The notes under the pieces were generated by a model that had not been told where the DNA came from, searched no databases, and worked only from the letters and a program-made list of their open reading frames with translations. From Hyaloperonospora brassicae (taxonomy: Eukaryota; Oomycota; Peronosporomycetes; Peronosporales; Peronosporaceae): 64,000 nucleotides of DNA. This document shows, in pieces, positions 46,330-58,109 of this stretch (its first letter is position 1; the number at the start of each line of letters is the position of its first letter). The stretch is taken from NCBI GenBank assembly GCA_947650285.1, contig CANTFL010001448.1:310001-374000 (forward strand), given 5' to 3'. A program made the position numbers and the translations under genes.

Positions 46330-47510
46330 GATTGTCCTATTTTAACATCTCTTCGACCTTGGAGGGTAGCATATCGGCATGCTTGATGTTCACGCACTAC
46401 TTGTATATTAAATTGTAGAATTCCTTATTGAGGTATTTACCACCATCATGCATCTCTCCACAAGCTGCATACACGAGCAGGCACTTGTCGGATGGATGTC
46501 CTTTGCGGCCATACTTCTGGCACTAATATCCCATTCAACACCCACGATCGTCATGTATTCTCGATCTGCAGTGGGTGCAAGGTTTTTTTTATCGTGAAGC
46601 GATTTGCACTGCTATCAAGACGATTTTCAACAAGATAAGTACCCCGATATCCCTATTTTTTCGTGCAATCTAAGGCCGCGGCCAAAAACACACTACGAGT
46701 TTCCTTTTACCTGTTCGATCCACTGAAGTCTGAATCTGATCCACCGTTTTAGATCATCACACGAAGGGCTCTAATGCACGGGCTGCTTTGGCGGTGTTGG
46801 GGGGAAATCTGTCGCAGGTCGCGGTCAGTATTTATTCGAGCCTGTGGATGTTTTAATACGTCGAATATCCATAATGGTAAATCAGTACCGTTTCCACATT
46901 TTATATGCATTCACCAGTCGCAAAAAAGTAGATTATTTGGCTAGATCGCGATCGTCAAGCGTCCCGGTAAAATGTTCCCTATGCTCTCGAAGTACGTATA
47001 TCGATCCGACTCAAATAATAATGTTCGCCCTAGTTGTCGCTACATTTTATCGATACAGATACTCCAATGGCGATTCGTTGAATAGATACTTTGCAGGATC
47101 ATGCTGTGTAAAAATCTTATTATCATTACATCGAATCTGTAAACGAAAACATTCCAGCAGGTCCTTCTACGAGCGACAAGCAGATCAGCTTAGCTTGACA
47201 TACAAGTTTTGCGTGGGACCCGATAGGATATCTCCAATCAACAACCGAAGATCTTTTACCGGGTCCCGCGAAACACTCTTTTTCATCTAGGGCTTGATCC
47301 CGTATGAATGCGGGTTTGACCTTGCTGATCCAGCTTCTGGTATAATTCTCATCTCTGTCCTCCCAATTGAACTCCTTCCAATTCGCGGTCTTAGACATCC
47401 AAATCCGATGTGCGATAAGTCCACCCCCGTCGCCGTAATAGTAGCGGTAAAAGTGGTCGTCTGAGATTTTCTTGTCCTGATTTGTCGGGAACCCCATTCT
47501 AGAAAACATG
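46330..47510 (-). pseudogene. Decayed Gypsy Gag
   Basis: SWISKVKPAFIRDQALDEKE near 47330-47270 is typical of oomycete Gypsy Gag. The C-terminal knuckle region reads YGRKGHPSDKCLLVYAACGE, then KEFYNLIYK and KHADMLPSKVEEMLK at 46520-46330. A related knuckle region occurs at 62290-62110, from a second relic of the same family. Further upstream open stretches to 48905 probably belong to the N-terminal Gag. Confidence 0.65.
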
Positions 47511-49094
47511 CATCCGTTCTGAGATGATGAGATCCGACTAATTCCGTCTCGACATCTGGGATGTATGCCTCCTACTTTCTCGCACGTCTTACTATTAGCC
47601 TTTGAAAAAAAGCCTTGCGGGCTAGTTCAGGTTGATCTTGCTGATAAAACGTCTAATGGAAACCTCAAAATATGATGATGTAATTACATTGGGACGTTCG
47701 GTCTTTCGTCCTTTTAGCGCGTACAGCTGCCAAGCACGGCTCGTCCTTCACCCTTTCCATGCAATATCGTAGATGGATTGCCCCACTTGGGACCAGCGAC
47801 ATCCGCTGGATGAAAAGGATTCGTCTGTTTCGATATATGATTCAAATGCGGCGTGCTGCAATGATCCAGTGTAATATCCTCTTGGGACATCTGTGATCGT
47901 TGGACCCGCTTGATCATCGTACTTGTCTTCTCCTGTCAACGGCATCAGCCCTTTGTACAAAGATCAACACGCTCTGATCACCTGATATTGTTTACAACCC
48001 AGTAGTTCCATAGCTTCAAATACCCTTGCGACGAATCCTGCATCCCGTAATAGCTAGATCATTACGCTGATCCCTTCCAGTGTGTTTGATAATGTTGCCG
48101 GAGAGAAATCGGGCCTCGAATTCCCGATTAGCTAAGGTTTCAATATATGTTTAACCGTGTAGCTAAATAACAGCGCCTCGAGTGTCTTACAATGATATTA
48201 TTCCATCACAAGGTCCAATTGCCAACCTTCCTTCTCCATTTTATCCTTCAAGAGATTGATCGGACGATCCGCTACTAATGTGGGATAATCGCGTTGCTAA
48301 AGTTCAGACGCTACTTTCTATATTCTTGTCATTTTGGGCTCTTTTTTATTTGACATCACAAAGATCGTCTTCACTGGATCTTATCCGGGTTTGACCGGAT
48401 AAGGTTTCCACCCTGGTAATCCTCATTTACAGCACCATCCGCTTTGGTACTCGGATAGACCCCATGACGGGATAGAGGTTTCTCTTCCTGATGGAGCGAT
48501 CGATCTTGCTCTTTGGTTATTTTTTTAGTAGAGCCCCTCCTCAAGCTCTAGTAATCTACGGATCCTTTCGTTTTACACGCTGGCCGCTATCCTTTTGCTT
48601 CTGAATCTCTAATTCCAGGTTTAGTTTTTACCTTTATATCTTCATCAAGCGGCCTAACGTGCGCTCCCTGGTTCGAATCTGGGCACGCGCACCATAGTGG
48701 TGGAGTGACGATCGCTCTTTTGAAGAGTCGACACCAACTCTCCACTGACGCTCGGACGACCAACCAACGGAGGAGGTACTTCGATTTCTTTCTGTAACAC
48801 TTCATATCCTTGTGCACCTGTCGGTTGGGCGGGTTGCACTCTTCCAGGTGGACTCGAGTCGATGCCAAGATTGACAATGTTTGAGATTGGCGCGGAAACC
48901 TTCACACGAATGCAGGTGTACGTGTAAGAATCTCGATGTGAGCCACCTTGATCTCTAAACGATTGCCCTGTACAAATGAGATACTTAGCTCGAAAGCCTT
49001 CCGACTACTTGAGCCGTCTTGCAATCTTGCATCCTTGCCTTTACGTTTTTGCTGCTTCCAATCGCAGTTGAAGTTTTGTCTAATGTCATCTATT

Positions 49095-50250
49095 GGTGTG
49101 GGAACTAGCAAGTTCATACGCATACTGAAGGTTACATTTGGATCAAGATTACATTTTATAAATAGTAATCGATTACTTTGATGCTTAGGTGGGTGTATTA
49201 GCGAGTCAAGCGGCGATCGTGGGCATGGATTATATGGTAGTAACCGGCATACGTTTAACGACAGAAGATGGAACGCTCTGTCTACCCCCACATAGTCCTG
49301 ATTTGACCAGCAATACGAAGATACTATACGAATCTACTATGCAAGCGAGCACCGCGAGAGATTAGCATGTTGTGATCCCGGTTGGTGATACAACTGACGC
49401 AATGATCGGTGTAGGGCCCCCCAACGTGGATCTTTGGGTAAGACGGGACGTCAAATGGATCCTGGCTGTGACTGCAAGACCGAGTCGAGTCAAGTACCCA
49501 CTATTAATATTCTCAGCGATAGAGAGGCAATTCTGGATCACGATCCAGCAGTGGGGTTGTGGATTACTGCGAATAAAGATCAAGATTGCCCGGATTTGTC
49601 TCAGTAGGACCGCGTCGTTACAATAATAAATAGACCCTGGTATTTGAAAAAATCGCTAACCGAAAGGAAGAATTGCCGGAAGAAGAGGCTACCCACATAT
49701 AATTAGCTCATCATGTCACACAACGACGAAGGTTATAACTCGTATGGGGAAATAAGCTGAGGTAACGTTTAACAACCGGAGGAAGCCACCTCGCGATCTG
49801 ATGAGGAAATAATGACCGAAGGAGATCGTACAAATGGTAAAGCTCTACGATGGCCAATATCAGTCGTATGTTTCATTGTGGATACGAGGAAGGAAATGAA
49901 CGATCGATAGCCAGATACGATCGGCGAAGTGATCAATGCTGTTAGACATCGTTTATGGACATCGATATCGTCAGGGCGTGGTATAAACGCAGACTAGGAT
50001 GTATTCGGGTGTCGATATTGACAAATTTAGGCCTCAAAGTATTGAGAAATCCTTTCGTAAAGTTTCAAAGTATGTCCTCGAGAATAAATGTATTTGTAGA
50101 AGGGGTGAATCAGCATCTGGCAATACTGCGAGAAATTGCTATGTCTACGGATGGGGTTACGCTCAAAATCAAATAGGTTGGATAGTTATGGATACATCTG
50201 ACCGCGGTTCAATAAAAGTTGCAAAAATAATGATGCAAAGAGTCGCCCTC
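49095..50250 (+). pseudogene. Decayed Gypsy protease and downstream region (left arm)
   Basis: NQ/SQAAIVGMDYMVVTGIRLT at 49205-49265 and EDGTLCLPPHS match the C-terminal part of an oomycete Gypsy protease. LWVRRDVKWILAV follows at 49430. The Gag that should precede it is missing here but present in the equivalent place beyond the right arm, so the left arm's outer break lies inside this element. The rest to 50250 is open in pieces without recognisable domains. Confidence 0.5.
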
Positions 50251-50439
50251 TGCTGATAGGCAATAAAAATGGATACCAACGGCACCACCCGGAGCGATGT
50301 GCGATTTTGATGTAGGATAAGTGACAATGATTGATCGTAGGTTCTGCCGGCTTCTGGACTTCTTTAAAAAAGGCAGACATGACTAATAGTTTACTAATGA
50401 CGAACAAGACGCCGATAAACGCACCAACTTCGTCGAAAC

Positions 50440-51070
50440 GGACTGGCGTGATCGACACCAGCTACATCCGTCGTATAGTGCGCCGGCATAGCTAGGTAGA
50501 TAGAGATGCCGAGCATGTGAAGCGATATGCTCACTGACATGACAAAGCGCATGATCAAGTTTGCACCTTCACGGGACGGTTACATGCACTGGAGAATCAG
50601 CGGCATTGTCGCCATTGACGACGAACAGCCCATGGTATACACGCGCACATGAAGCATCTGGAGCATGAAGGAGAACGAGTTCCGGCGTGTAATGATCAGG
50701 AAGAGTGCAGGCACAATCACGAGCATATGGATGAGCCCGGTCACAACCAGAGTGGTCACCACGATCAGAACCAACTTCAGAGGCTGGACTGCGACCGACT
50801 CGTCCAATGAGGTATCTAGCAAGCCAGCAAGCAAACTAAATATGGCAACGATTGTGAAGCGGAGGATGTAGTGCGCCACGTGCGCGGGTGTCTCGTTCAC
50901 CTCAAGGAAAAGCTACAGCAGTAGATTCAGACTCGCAGGTTCGTCGAAACTGTAGGCCAGCATTGCGCCAAGTGGCAGTGAAAAGGCAGCGATGCTCAGC
51001 AACGTGCTAAAAACAAAGGCAGATGCAATGTTTGCCAGCAGCCGCCTGACAATGATGTTCAACACATTGT
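50440..51070 (-). pseudogene. SLC1/DAACS-type transporter pseudogene (left arm)
   Basis: The core at 50900-50580 encodes hydrophobic segments ending TRRNSFSFMLQML and GCSSSMATMPL, the serine-rich hairpin motif of glutamate/dicarboxylate:cation symporters. Upstream, in frame, is a RRLLAIIASAFVF segment and a TAG (about 50920) shared with the right-arm copy. The usual ATG of the right arm is changed here. The C-terminal transmembrane core is lost after a stop at 50580. Only a fraction of a normal transporter of about 500 residues remains. Confidence 0.65.
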
Positions 51071-51225
51071 TTGACGGTGTTGTATTCGTCTCCGTCAGTG
51101 CTTCAATTCACACTAGCGCACTATTAATATCATCCAGAGCTAATGAGTTGTGACGTAGACTTAAGTCGCCGAAAAGTCAGCCCAACGCCCTCATGTGCGC
51201 CAGTATACTATTGCCTTGGACCCAG

Positions 51226-51296
51226 CGGCGTGGTGTTCAACTTACCTTGGACGGCAAGATGCACGTGCCGTCCAAGGTAAGTTGAACACCTCGCCG
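51226..51296. repeat. Long perfect hairpin
   Basis: A perfect 25-bp stem (51232-51256 with 51266-51290) around a 9-nt loop. Five more pairs follow after one T/T mismatch (51226-51230 with 51292-51296). It lies in unique DNA between the left arm and element 2, outside both. Confidence 0.9.
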
Positions 51297-51707
51297 TTTC
51301 TCCAGAAGAACCGCCTCGGTACATTGGCACACTTGGCTGCCGACGAGGCGTTCTCTCGTCTAGCTCCGAGTTGACGGTTGCTTGTCTTTTTATGTCATAC
51401 GATCTTGGACAATTTAACAGTGCGCGACTGCATGCATAGAAGAGAGCAACACAAAAAATGGCATCAGCTTTTGTGTGACTGGGCGAGAAATATCATCGAC
51501 AAATGATGGTTTTATCTCGAAGTGGGGCTCCTATCAGACTGTGTGATGAACCAGATACGCTGAATCGGCAAAGACGCTCAGCAAATAGTTCTTTGACAAA
51601 GACCACATAGACATGCAGCAAAGAGGCAGATGTGCAGCTGAGCGTAATTTCCGACAAACTATGATACGCCTGCCTCAAGCAAATATAACGTGACGGCATA
51701 CGGGTTC
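51297..51707. other. Unique DNA between hairpin and element 2
   Basis: No supported gene. A minus-strand open frame (51777-51493) crosses into the LTR and has no motif. Confidence 0.4.
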
Positions 51708-52100
51708 TGTAACGGGGCACACCCTTGCGTGAACTTAACCCAGGGTTTGGGTGCCCCGACAGACGTACACGAGGCAAACGAGGAAGCGTAGATAAGGGAA
51801 AAGTAAAACTGTTGCATTAATATAATTCAGTCTTTCAACTACTATCTCTTTGTTTAACCTGACGTAATTATGTTAATATAACTGAGTGTATGGTGACGTC
51901 TCGTCACCACTCATTGCGCGCGTCCTGCGGCGATTGGTGGGTTGATAACGTCAAGATATCAACCAATGAGCAGACTCTTTGGTCGCCTCACCAATATCAC
52001 CACTATCGATGATATTGTTCAAAGAATATTCAACTTCATATTCTTTATTGTCATTGTTTCTTTAAAGTGACAATTCCATGTAACGGGCTGCCCCGTTACA
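51708..52100 (-). repeat. 3' LTR of element 2
   Basis: 393 bp with terminal inverted repeats TGTAACGGGG / CCCCGTTACA. Contains several perfect hairpins, for example GGTGACG...CGTCACC near 51892. Confidence 0.9.
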
Positions 52101-52111
52101 TCACCCCCCTT
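52101..52111 (-). promoter_or_regulatory. Polypurine tract of element 2
   Basis: Reads AAGGGGGGTGA on the minus strand, directly before the 3' LTR. Confidence 0.6.
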
Positions 52112-52230
52112 GACTGATAGTCACTGTGTGACTATCGAAATATGGCGGCCACCCGCTGGGCACCATTGGGACAGGAAGCACTTGTTGGGTCAGTTCCGTT
52201 CATAACTCAACCTGACCTCGCATAGTTAAC

Positions 52231-53783
52231 ATGTCTATGCGGGGTGACTCAAGGCACACAGAGTCTGTGCCTGTGCCAGATTCTGCGGCAGACGATTCGT
52301 CGTCTGCTGCTCCTTCTTCGCCTGCAGCAAGCGGTTCTGCAGGTGCACGCGGTACAGCACCGCGTGCGCATGATGACCCCGACATTGAAATCATCTACTC
52401 TGGCGAGTCAGACGTGTTTGACTCGGGCAATGTTGCAGAGGCGTCTCGATCACCGGCGACGCCTCAGTATTCGCCAAGGCCACTGAAGAACGAAGGACTC
52501 GTGAGTTGCAGCACAGTCTGTTCGGCAGTGATGACGAATCTGATGATGAGTATGTTTGCTCATCACCACGATCAGCTCGTGCTTCTTGGCACGAGCGACT
52601 TGACGATGGTGCAAGCCATCATGATGCTGACAACCGTGGTATCGACAAGGGTACCACTTCGAAGCGTGATGAGATGAAGCCGTGGCGTTTGCCTGAACGG
52701 CTCATCAATAGCTTCTTTCACGAGACAAGCCAACACCATCGAATACCCTTATTCGATGCGACTGAGCTTCAACGGCTTGGATCCCAGCGCGAGCAAATTT
52801 CGCGCTGAGGAAGACTTTTATCTCGATGTCTTCCCTAGACATCGATGGTACAATGGCATCCAAAAGCGTGACAAGAACTCTCTTTTGGCTGCGTGGAACG
52901 CGTTCGTCCAAAACGTAAAGAATTTTGGACGAGAAGGGTGGCTTAAGAAAATTGAGGCAGTACGGCTTAGGTTCGAAAGGCGAACGCCAACCGATGCCAG
53001 GTACCGGTTTCATTGTTTATTAAGTGAGGCCGGCATTCCATGCCTCACTTGGGGAGACCCTTGTGCGAGTTGTGCCGACAACTCGCAACGTGCGCAGAGG
53101 GATGTGTATTCCCTCGATCTCGCCCTGGGGAAGGGCACACATCTCGGCTGAGATGCGTGATGCGATTGCAAACTTGCAATCCGTCTGACAACCGCCAAAA
53201 GCGCGTGTTTACCGATGGTCCCTTGGACCAATCGGATGAGTCTCGTCATACTGGCGGACGAGACCTTCAACATCCATCAACAGCTGAGAGCGGGGCTCCC
53301 AGCTGTTCCAAGAGGGTGGATACCCCCGCCACTGGACGAGGTAGCTCGTCCTTGATCCTGAATCGCCACGGTGATTCAAGATACGCTCCACTAGAAAGCG
53401 TTGATCACCGTGAGCATCCACCAAAGGATGTGGTGGAGGAGGAATAACCTCCTCCAGATGATTCGGTTCACCATCTCGACCCTTACGAGATGGATCGCGC
53501 AATCGATGAATTGCGCGATGACTTGAAGCACGAGCGCGACCGGCGCTACACTTTGACCGATACCATGCGGAAGAACCGCAAGGATTGCGAGGCTGATCGG
53601 GCGAGAGACCGCGTCGATCACGCCACAACGCAGCTTCAGGTCGAGCGGGATGTCTTCTCCCTATTCGGCAAGCTGGCGACAGCTCGCGGGGAGATATCTC
53701 GGTTGAGTTCCAAGGTATCATATCTGCGCGACCAGACGGATCGTCTGGAGCGCGAACGCAAGAACCTTGATGGATGTTCTTGA
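52231..53783 (+). pseudogene. Element 2 antisense reading frame
   Basis: An ATG at 52231, 130 bp inside the 3' LTR, opens a Ser/Ala/Asp-rich start (to about 52500). The frame then continues in pieces: 52506-52808, 52756-53151 and 53040-53447, and in the last frame past a TAA (53445) to 53783. Features: an acidic Ser-rich N-terminus, an aromatic/basic middle (FYLDVFPRHRWYNGIQKRDK), a Cys-rich stretch (CLTWGDPCASC, then CELC and C-x5-C spacing near 53060-53170) and a C-terminal coiled coil (53490-53783, DELRDDLKHERDRR). The last part runs antisense over the chromodomain. No family recognised; three frameshifts and one stop show that it has decayed with the rest of the element. Confidence 0.55.
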
Positions 53784-54082
53784 ACGTGGGGGCTATCTTC
53801 ATCGGAAGAAGAAGGCTCGTACTGACAGTACGGCCTAAGCTTCCCCACGTAAAACGTAGGATGCGTGCGCATCTTACGTGGCAATTCGATCGTGTATGAA
53901 TTGCCCTTGCGGTGTAACACACGAAATAGGCCGATGTATTTTGGCAGTAGTAAACTACTGCCGACACTAGTGACTGCATGTCCAGGTAAGTTTACCGTAG
54001 ACAGTAGTAATAGGTCGTTAACCTTAAATGATAGAACATTTGCTCTTCCATTCTTGTCTGCGTTCCGTTTCTGACGGTCCAC
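53209..54082 (-). pseudogene. Element 2 integrase C-terminus and chromodomain
   Basis: MRTHPTFYVGKLRPYCQYEP (about 53865-53805) ends the integrase. After a frameshift near 53640 the chromodomain reads FLVERILNHRGDSGSRTSYL, then VQWRGYPPSWNSWEP, with the conserved aromatic residues intact. It is followed by about 30 residues to a stop at 53209. Confidence 0.8.
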
Positions 54083-55156
54083 CGCAGTTGCGTTATGTCC
54101 TGAACGAAACCTACTACCGCCTCTCGAGCCATCAGGAAGGTATCTGATGATTCATTGTTGTGTCTTTCAGTGCGCTTCGTGCGCACTGCTAAGAGATCGT
54201 TCTCTATTTTCAACGAGGTTGTCTTCGTCCTCGATGGCGTAGTCGTTGACGATGCTGAATATACCAGCATCGTCATCATCATCCGAATCAATAATAGCGT
54301 CATCGCTATTATTGAGGTGATCTTCTTCACCGATGTCGACCTGATCGACATCGGCATCATAAGTGACGACGTTAGCGTCGACACGTGATGAGCAAGAGCC
54401 AAAACGGTTTTTGCTCGAGCGAGTCCCTCCCCCCTTATCCAAGAGTCACACTCTATAAGGGTGGGCACTCGTGGATGGCGTAGGCCATTCACGTAAAATG
54501 GTGTGTGCTGTGTGGAAGCATGCACCGAATTATTGATGGCGACTTCCACCATGGGTAGGAATTCGCTCCAACTCGGAAACAAGTGGACATATCCTCGACG
54601 GATCTATTCGAGGACACGGTTCGCACGTTCCGTCTGACCATCTGTTTCTGGATGGTCTGAAGTGGACATCTTCAATCGTGTTCCGAGAGTACGGAACACG
54701 GTTTGCCAAAACTGCCGCCATGAACCGAGGGTCACGGTCGGATACGAGTTCACGGGGTAACCCGTGGAGTCTAAAGACCGTGTCTAGAAAGACACGAGCA
54801 CAACCTTGAGCCTTGATCGACTCAGGGACTGCAGCAAGATGGACCTTCTTGCTGAATCGGTCAACAAACACAAGAATACCAATGTTCTTGTGAGCGTCGT
54901 CGGGAAACCCGAAGACGAAGTCCATGGAAACGGACTGCCAGCACTCTGTCGGAACAGGCAGAGGCTGCAATGGCGCACGGGATGAAGGACTAGGCTTCAT
55001 CCGTTGACAAACCTCGCAAGCACGTATGTACTTGCGGACAAACTGATACTGGCGGGGCCAGTAAAAGTCACGACTTACCGTTAGGTAAGTCTTTTCCCTT
55101 CCACGATGGCCGCTTGTTGGGGCATCGTGGCACTCATACATGATGCGCAAACGCAA
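54083..55156 (-). pseudogene. Element 2 integrase
   Basis: The zinc-binding start (CHDAPTSGHRGREKTYLTV and CEVCQRMKPS, an HHCC type) is intact, followed by SMDFVFGFPDDAHKN (first Asp) and LVSDRDPRFMAAVL (second Asp). The frame then breaks near 54700, so the Glu region is scrambled. AINNSVHASTQHTPFYVNGL resumes at 54540. A Asp/Thr-rich insertion at 54440-54160 is unusual and rich in short hairpins. Confidence 0.8.
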
Positions 55157-56001
55157 ATCATGATGAGCGAGTACGACGACACGAGGCGTGTCACCGCAAC
55201 AGCTGTATAGTACAGCAATCCGTTGCGTGTACTATGCCGATCCGATGAGGATCGGTACAAAGCCGGTAAATCCCTCATGGATTTACTGGATGGATTCACG
55301 AGATGATCCATCAATCGCAGAAGATCCTTATCTTCCGCGTATGCCTTTCGTACGTCGTCAAGTAAACTTGACGACGGGACACTGACTGACAGTGTCGCAA
55401 CAGTGGGCTTATCCTCACTGTTGAATTGTGCGTCCGCCTCGAAATCGGGCCGGCGCGAAAGCGCATCAGCGACGACATTGACTCGTCCTGGTTTATACTC
55501 GACGGAGAAGTTGTACTCCGCGAAGAAAGACAGCCACCTCGCCATCTTTTGCGAGAGGTGTGGACTGTTTACGGCCGTGCGTAGTGAAGCATGGTCCGTA
55601 TAGACGATAAACGGTCTATCTCCCAAGAGATAGACCCGAAACTTAGCCAGTGCGTACTTCATGGCAAGGAGTTCCTTGTCATGCAATGGGCAATTGGATT
55701 CAGCTGACTGCAGCTGACGCGACTGATAACAGACGACGCGCTCCGCGCCATCTGCATCAAATTGCATTAACGCACAGCCGATTGCAAAATCGCTGGCGTC
55801 ACAGACCACATGAAATAGTCTGTCCTGATCTGCAATCGCCAAGATCGGCGACTGCATCAAGCTTTGCTTGATACCTTCGAAGGAACGCTGACACTCAGCG
55901 TTCCATGACCATTTGACATTTTGCTTGAGTAACCAAGAAAGATGAACATTCATACCGGCGTAGTTGCGAAAGTACTTATTACAAGTACGCCGCTTGTCCA
56001 A
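55081..56001 (-). pseudogene. Element 2 RNase H
   Basis: 306 open codons: FHVVCDASDFAIGCALMQF, CYQSRQLQSAESNCPLHDKE, LLAMKYALAKFRVYLLG, YTDHASLRTAVNS and VVADALSRRPDF, all typical of chromoviral RNase H. The first part continues the RT thumb. The frame differs from that of the RT piece upstream. Confidence 0.85.
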
Positions 56002-56098
56002 GGAACTTCCTTAGTCCCTTGACATCGACTGGCACTGGCCAGTCGGTGATCGCCTTGATCTTTTCGGGATCAGGGCGTACGCCGTGTTTACCCACGAT

Positions 56099-56838
56099 TC
56101 ACCCAAGAGGTGGTATTTCGCTAGCCGCGAATATACACTTCTTGAGGTTTGCGTTCAACTTATGCTTGCGCATAAGTTGAAGGACTTGACGAGCGTGAGT
56201 TCTGTGAGCTTCAACGTCCGTCTTTCCGTCCATAGCCCGGCTATGGACGAACACATCATCGAAGTAACTCGGTGCGAAGTCTCGCACCGGTCTCAACAGA
56301 TTTGTAACACATCTGTTGAATGTTGCAGGGGCATTACTCAGTCCCTGTGGCATCACTAGCCACTCCCACAACATACCGCTGGGGGTGCTCACTGCTGTGT
56401 ACGGGATGTCCCCTTCACGCATGAGGATCTGCTAGAATCCATCCATCAGATCCATGGACGAAAAGATGGTACTCTTTGACATACCATCTATGATATGATT
56501 ACGTCCTTCCTCGGTATCGGCGTCTGAGCCGGTACCGTTGCAGCATTCAACTTGTTAAACGCGTGCACTATCCGCCATCCTTCTATGTTCTTTCGCACAC
56601 AGAAGGTCGGAATGCAGTGAGGGGATGTCGATTCCCTCACATGGCCCGCTGCTAAGCGATCGGTAAAGAACTTGTCGATCGCTATCACTTGTTCACGAGG
56701 CAGTGGCCACTGCTTCATGACACAGTACTTCGAGCCCGGTTTGAGCTCGATCTCGTGTCGAGTGCCTTTGTCCTTAGGCAACTCGCAAGGTACGTATTCA
56801 GGGAATACATCCTTGAATTCTATCAAATCCTTATACAA
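56099..56838 (-). pseudogene. Element 2 reverse transcriptase
   Basis: The N-terminal part (56838-56488) has TRHEIELKPGSKYCVMKQWP, FCVRKNIEGWRIVHAFNKLN and [11 protein letters not shown]. After a break near 56430-56490 the second part (56422-56099) has GMLWEWLVMPQGLSNAPATF and the active site YFDD (56255-56266). Both parts align closely with element 1. Confidence 0.85.
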
Positions 56839-57177
56839 AGGATTTGCCTGAAGTGACTCCCAGGATTGAGACGTCTATCGCTCAATCCAAGTCTTCTCAT
56901 CGAGGACACTTTCGTCCATCGATGAGCTGCTGAGAACCCGTTCGTTCTCAGCAAATGCTGTTGCAGACCGAATATCGGCCACACACTCGTCCTCTGTGAC
57001 GAGTATGCAGATCTGCTTGACTTTGCCACTACGCAGATCACGCAAGAACCGTTTCGGTTCTAGCGTTGGCAACTGAGTTATCTCCGAAGTCAACTTCGGA
57101 GGCACAATCAGATCAAGCGTATAAGCGCCTACGCTTGATCCGTCATTAACCAAGACGTTCAACGTCTCGGTTACTTT

Positions 57178-57981
57178 CTAAGAACTTGCTTCCACAGGTT
57201 GCTGAGGGCCTAATCCTTCAGCAAGTGGATCTTGAGGAATTCCTTGCTCAAGTACGTGGGGACTTATTCCCTCGACGTCTTCCGACTGTGGCTGTGCAAC
57301 CACAGTCAGGTACCGATTCTCTACGGTCGACTCTCCAGTCGACCTAGGACATTCGTGTTGCCCCTTGGGGGCAACAGGTTTCTTTTGTCTAAGATGCTGC
57401 CCGCTAGGCATGCATCCATGTCCCGGTCCACTCGACTTATTCGTGTGGTGGACCTTCGGCGCAGCCTGTACATCTGTACAGCCGCCGGGAGCTTGCTCCA
57501 CATTGTAGTGATCAACTACACTGTGATCTTGTGCAGTCGTGCTAACGACCGTACCGCAAGTGAGGCCATCGCACTCACTCGCAGAACATCCACACGCTTG
57601 TGGACGCTCCAAGATGAACATCAGATGGCCATCTGATGAACAAGCGGCAGGCATCTTCACGGATCGATGCTGCCAGCTCACCCTTGGCTCGTATTTTCTG
57701 AGCCAAGGTAATCCCAGGATGACATCAAATTTGTCATCCAGATCTAGTACGATGAAATCATCATCGTACTGTTCGCCCTCCAACGTGTAGTGAATTCCTA
57801 ATACACGTTTCTCAACAGTTATCGATGCGCCTGTTGCAAGGCGCACCGTCATCCTTCTGAGGGGAATGTCGCGCTCAACGAACTTGAGCCTACGACCCTC
57901 TAGTGACTGGCGACGAACAAAGTCGTTCGACGCCCCACAGTATACTAGGGCACGAAGCGACAAATCATTTGTCGCTTCCAA
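57178..57981 (-). pseudogene. Element 2 protease with catalytic Asp lost
   Basis: 267 codons. The protease start reads ALVYCGASNDFVRRQSLEG; the codon for the catalytic Asp is TAC (Tyr) at 57942-57940. LGLPWLRKYEPRVSW closes the domain. The remainder is a variable linker. In the same frame 57162-56875 continues toward the RT. Confidence 0.8.
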
Positions 57982-58109
57982 CTATAAGGTGATGAGCGAA
58001 ACGTCATCACCAGGTGCAGAGACACACAATGATTGTGTATCTGGAGCAACTTCTGTCAAGAGATTTGCAAATTCTCTTGAGGTTGCTGGATCAGTAGGGC
58101 GCTCCGCCC

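Larger units (their letters stand above)
38291..48905 (-). mobile_element. Decayed oomycete-type Gypsy retrotransposon
   Basis: Minus-strand relics in Gypsy order: Gag (48.9-46.3 kb), protease (46.06-45.65 kb), RT (42.9-41.75 kb), RNase H (41.5-40.65 kb), integrase pieces (40.55 kb downward). It is interrupted by a solo LTR at 39244-39683. The 43.1-45.4 kb part is longer than a normal protease-RT linker and may hold another insertion. Stops occur every few dozen codons, so it is old. LTRs were not recognised. Confidence 0.65.
49095..51090. repeat. Inverted repeat, left arm
   Basis: About 2.0 kb nearly identical, in reverse orientation, to 59702-61690. The proteins encoded in the two arms differ at only a few residues. 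The outer edge decays gradually around 49095-49190. The inner edge lies where the right arm meets an LTR of element 2. Confidence 0.9.

Noticed and set aside
50580..50900. 106-residue membrane protein as a real small gene in both arms
   Set aside because: It is the middle of an SLC1-type transporter with in-frame stops on both sides; the copies are pseudogenes.
51226..51296. Long hairpin as a transcription terminator
   Set aside because: Intrinsic hairpin terminators are bacterial; no U-run follows, and the context is eukaryotic.
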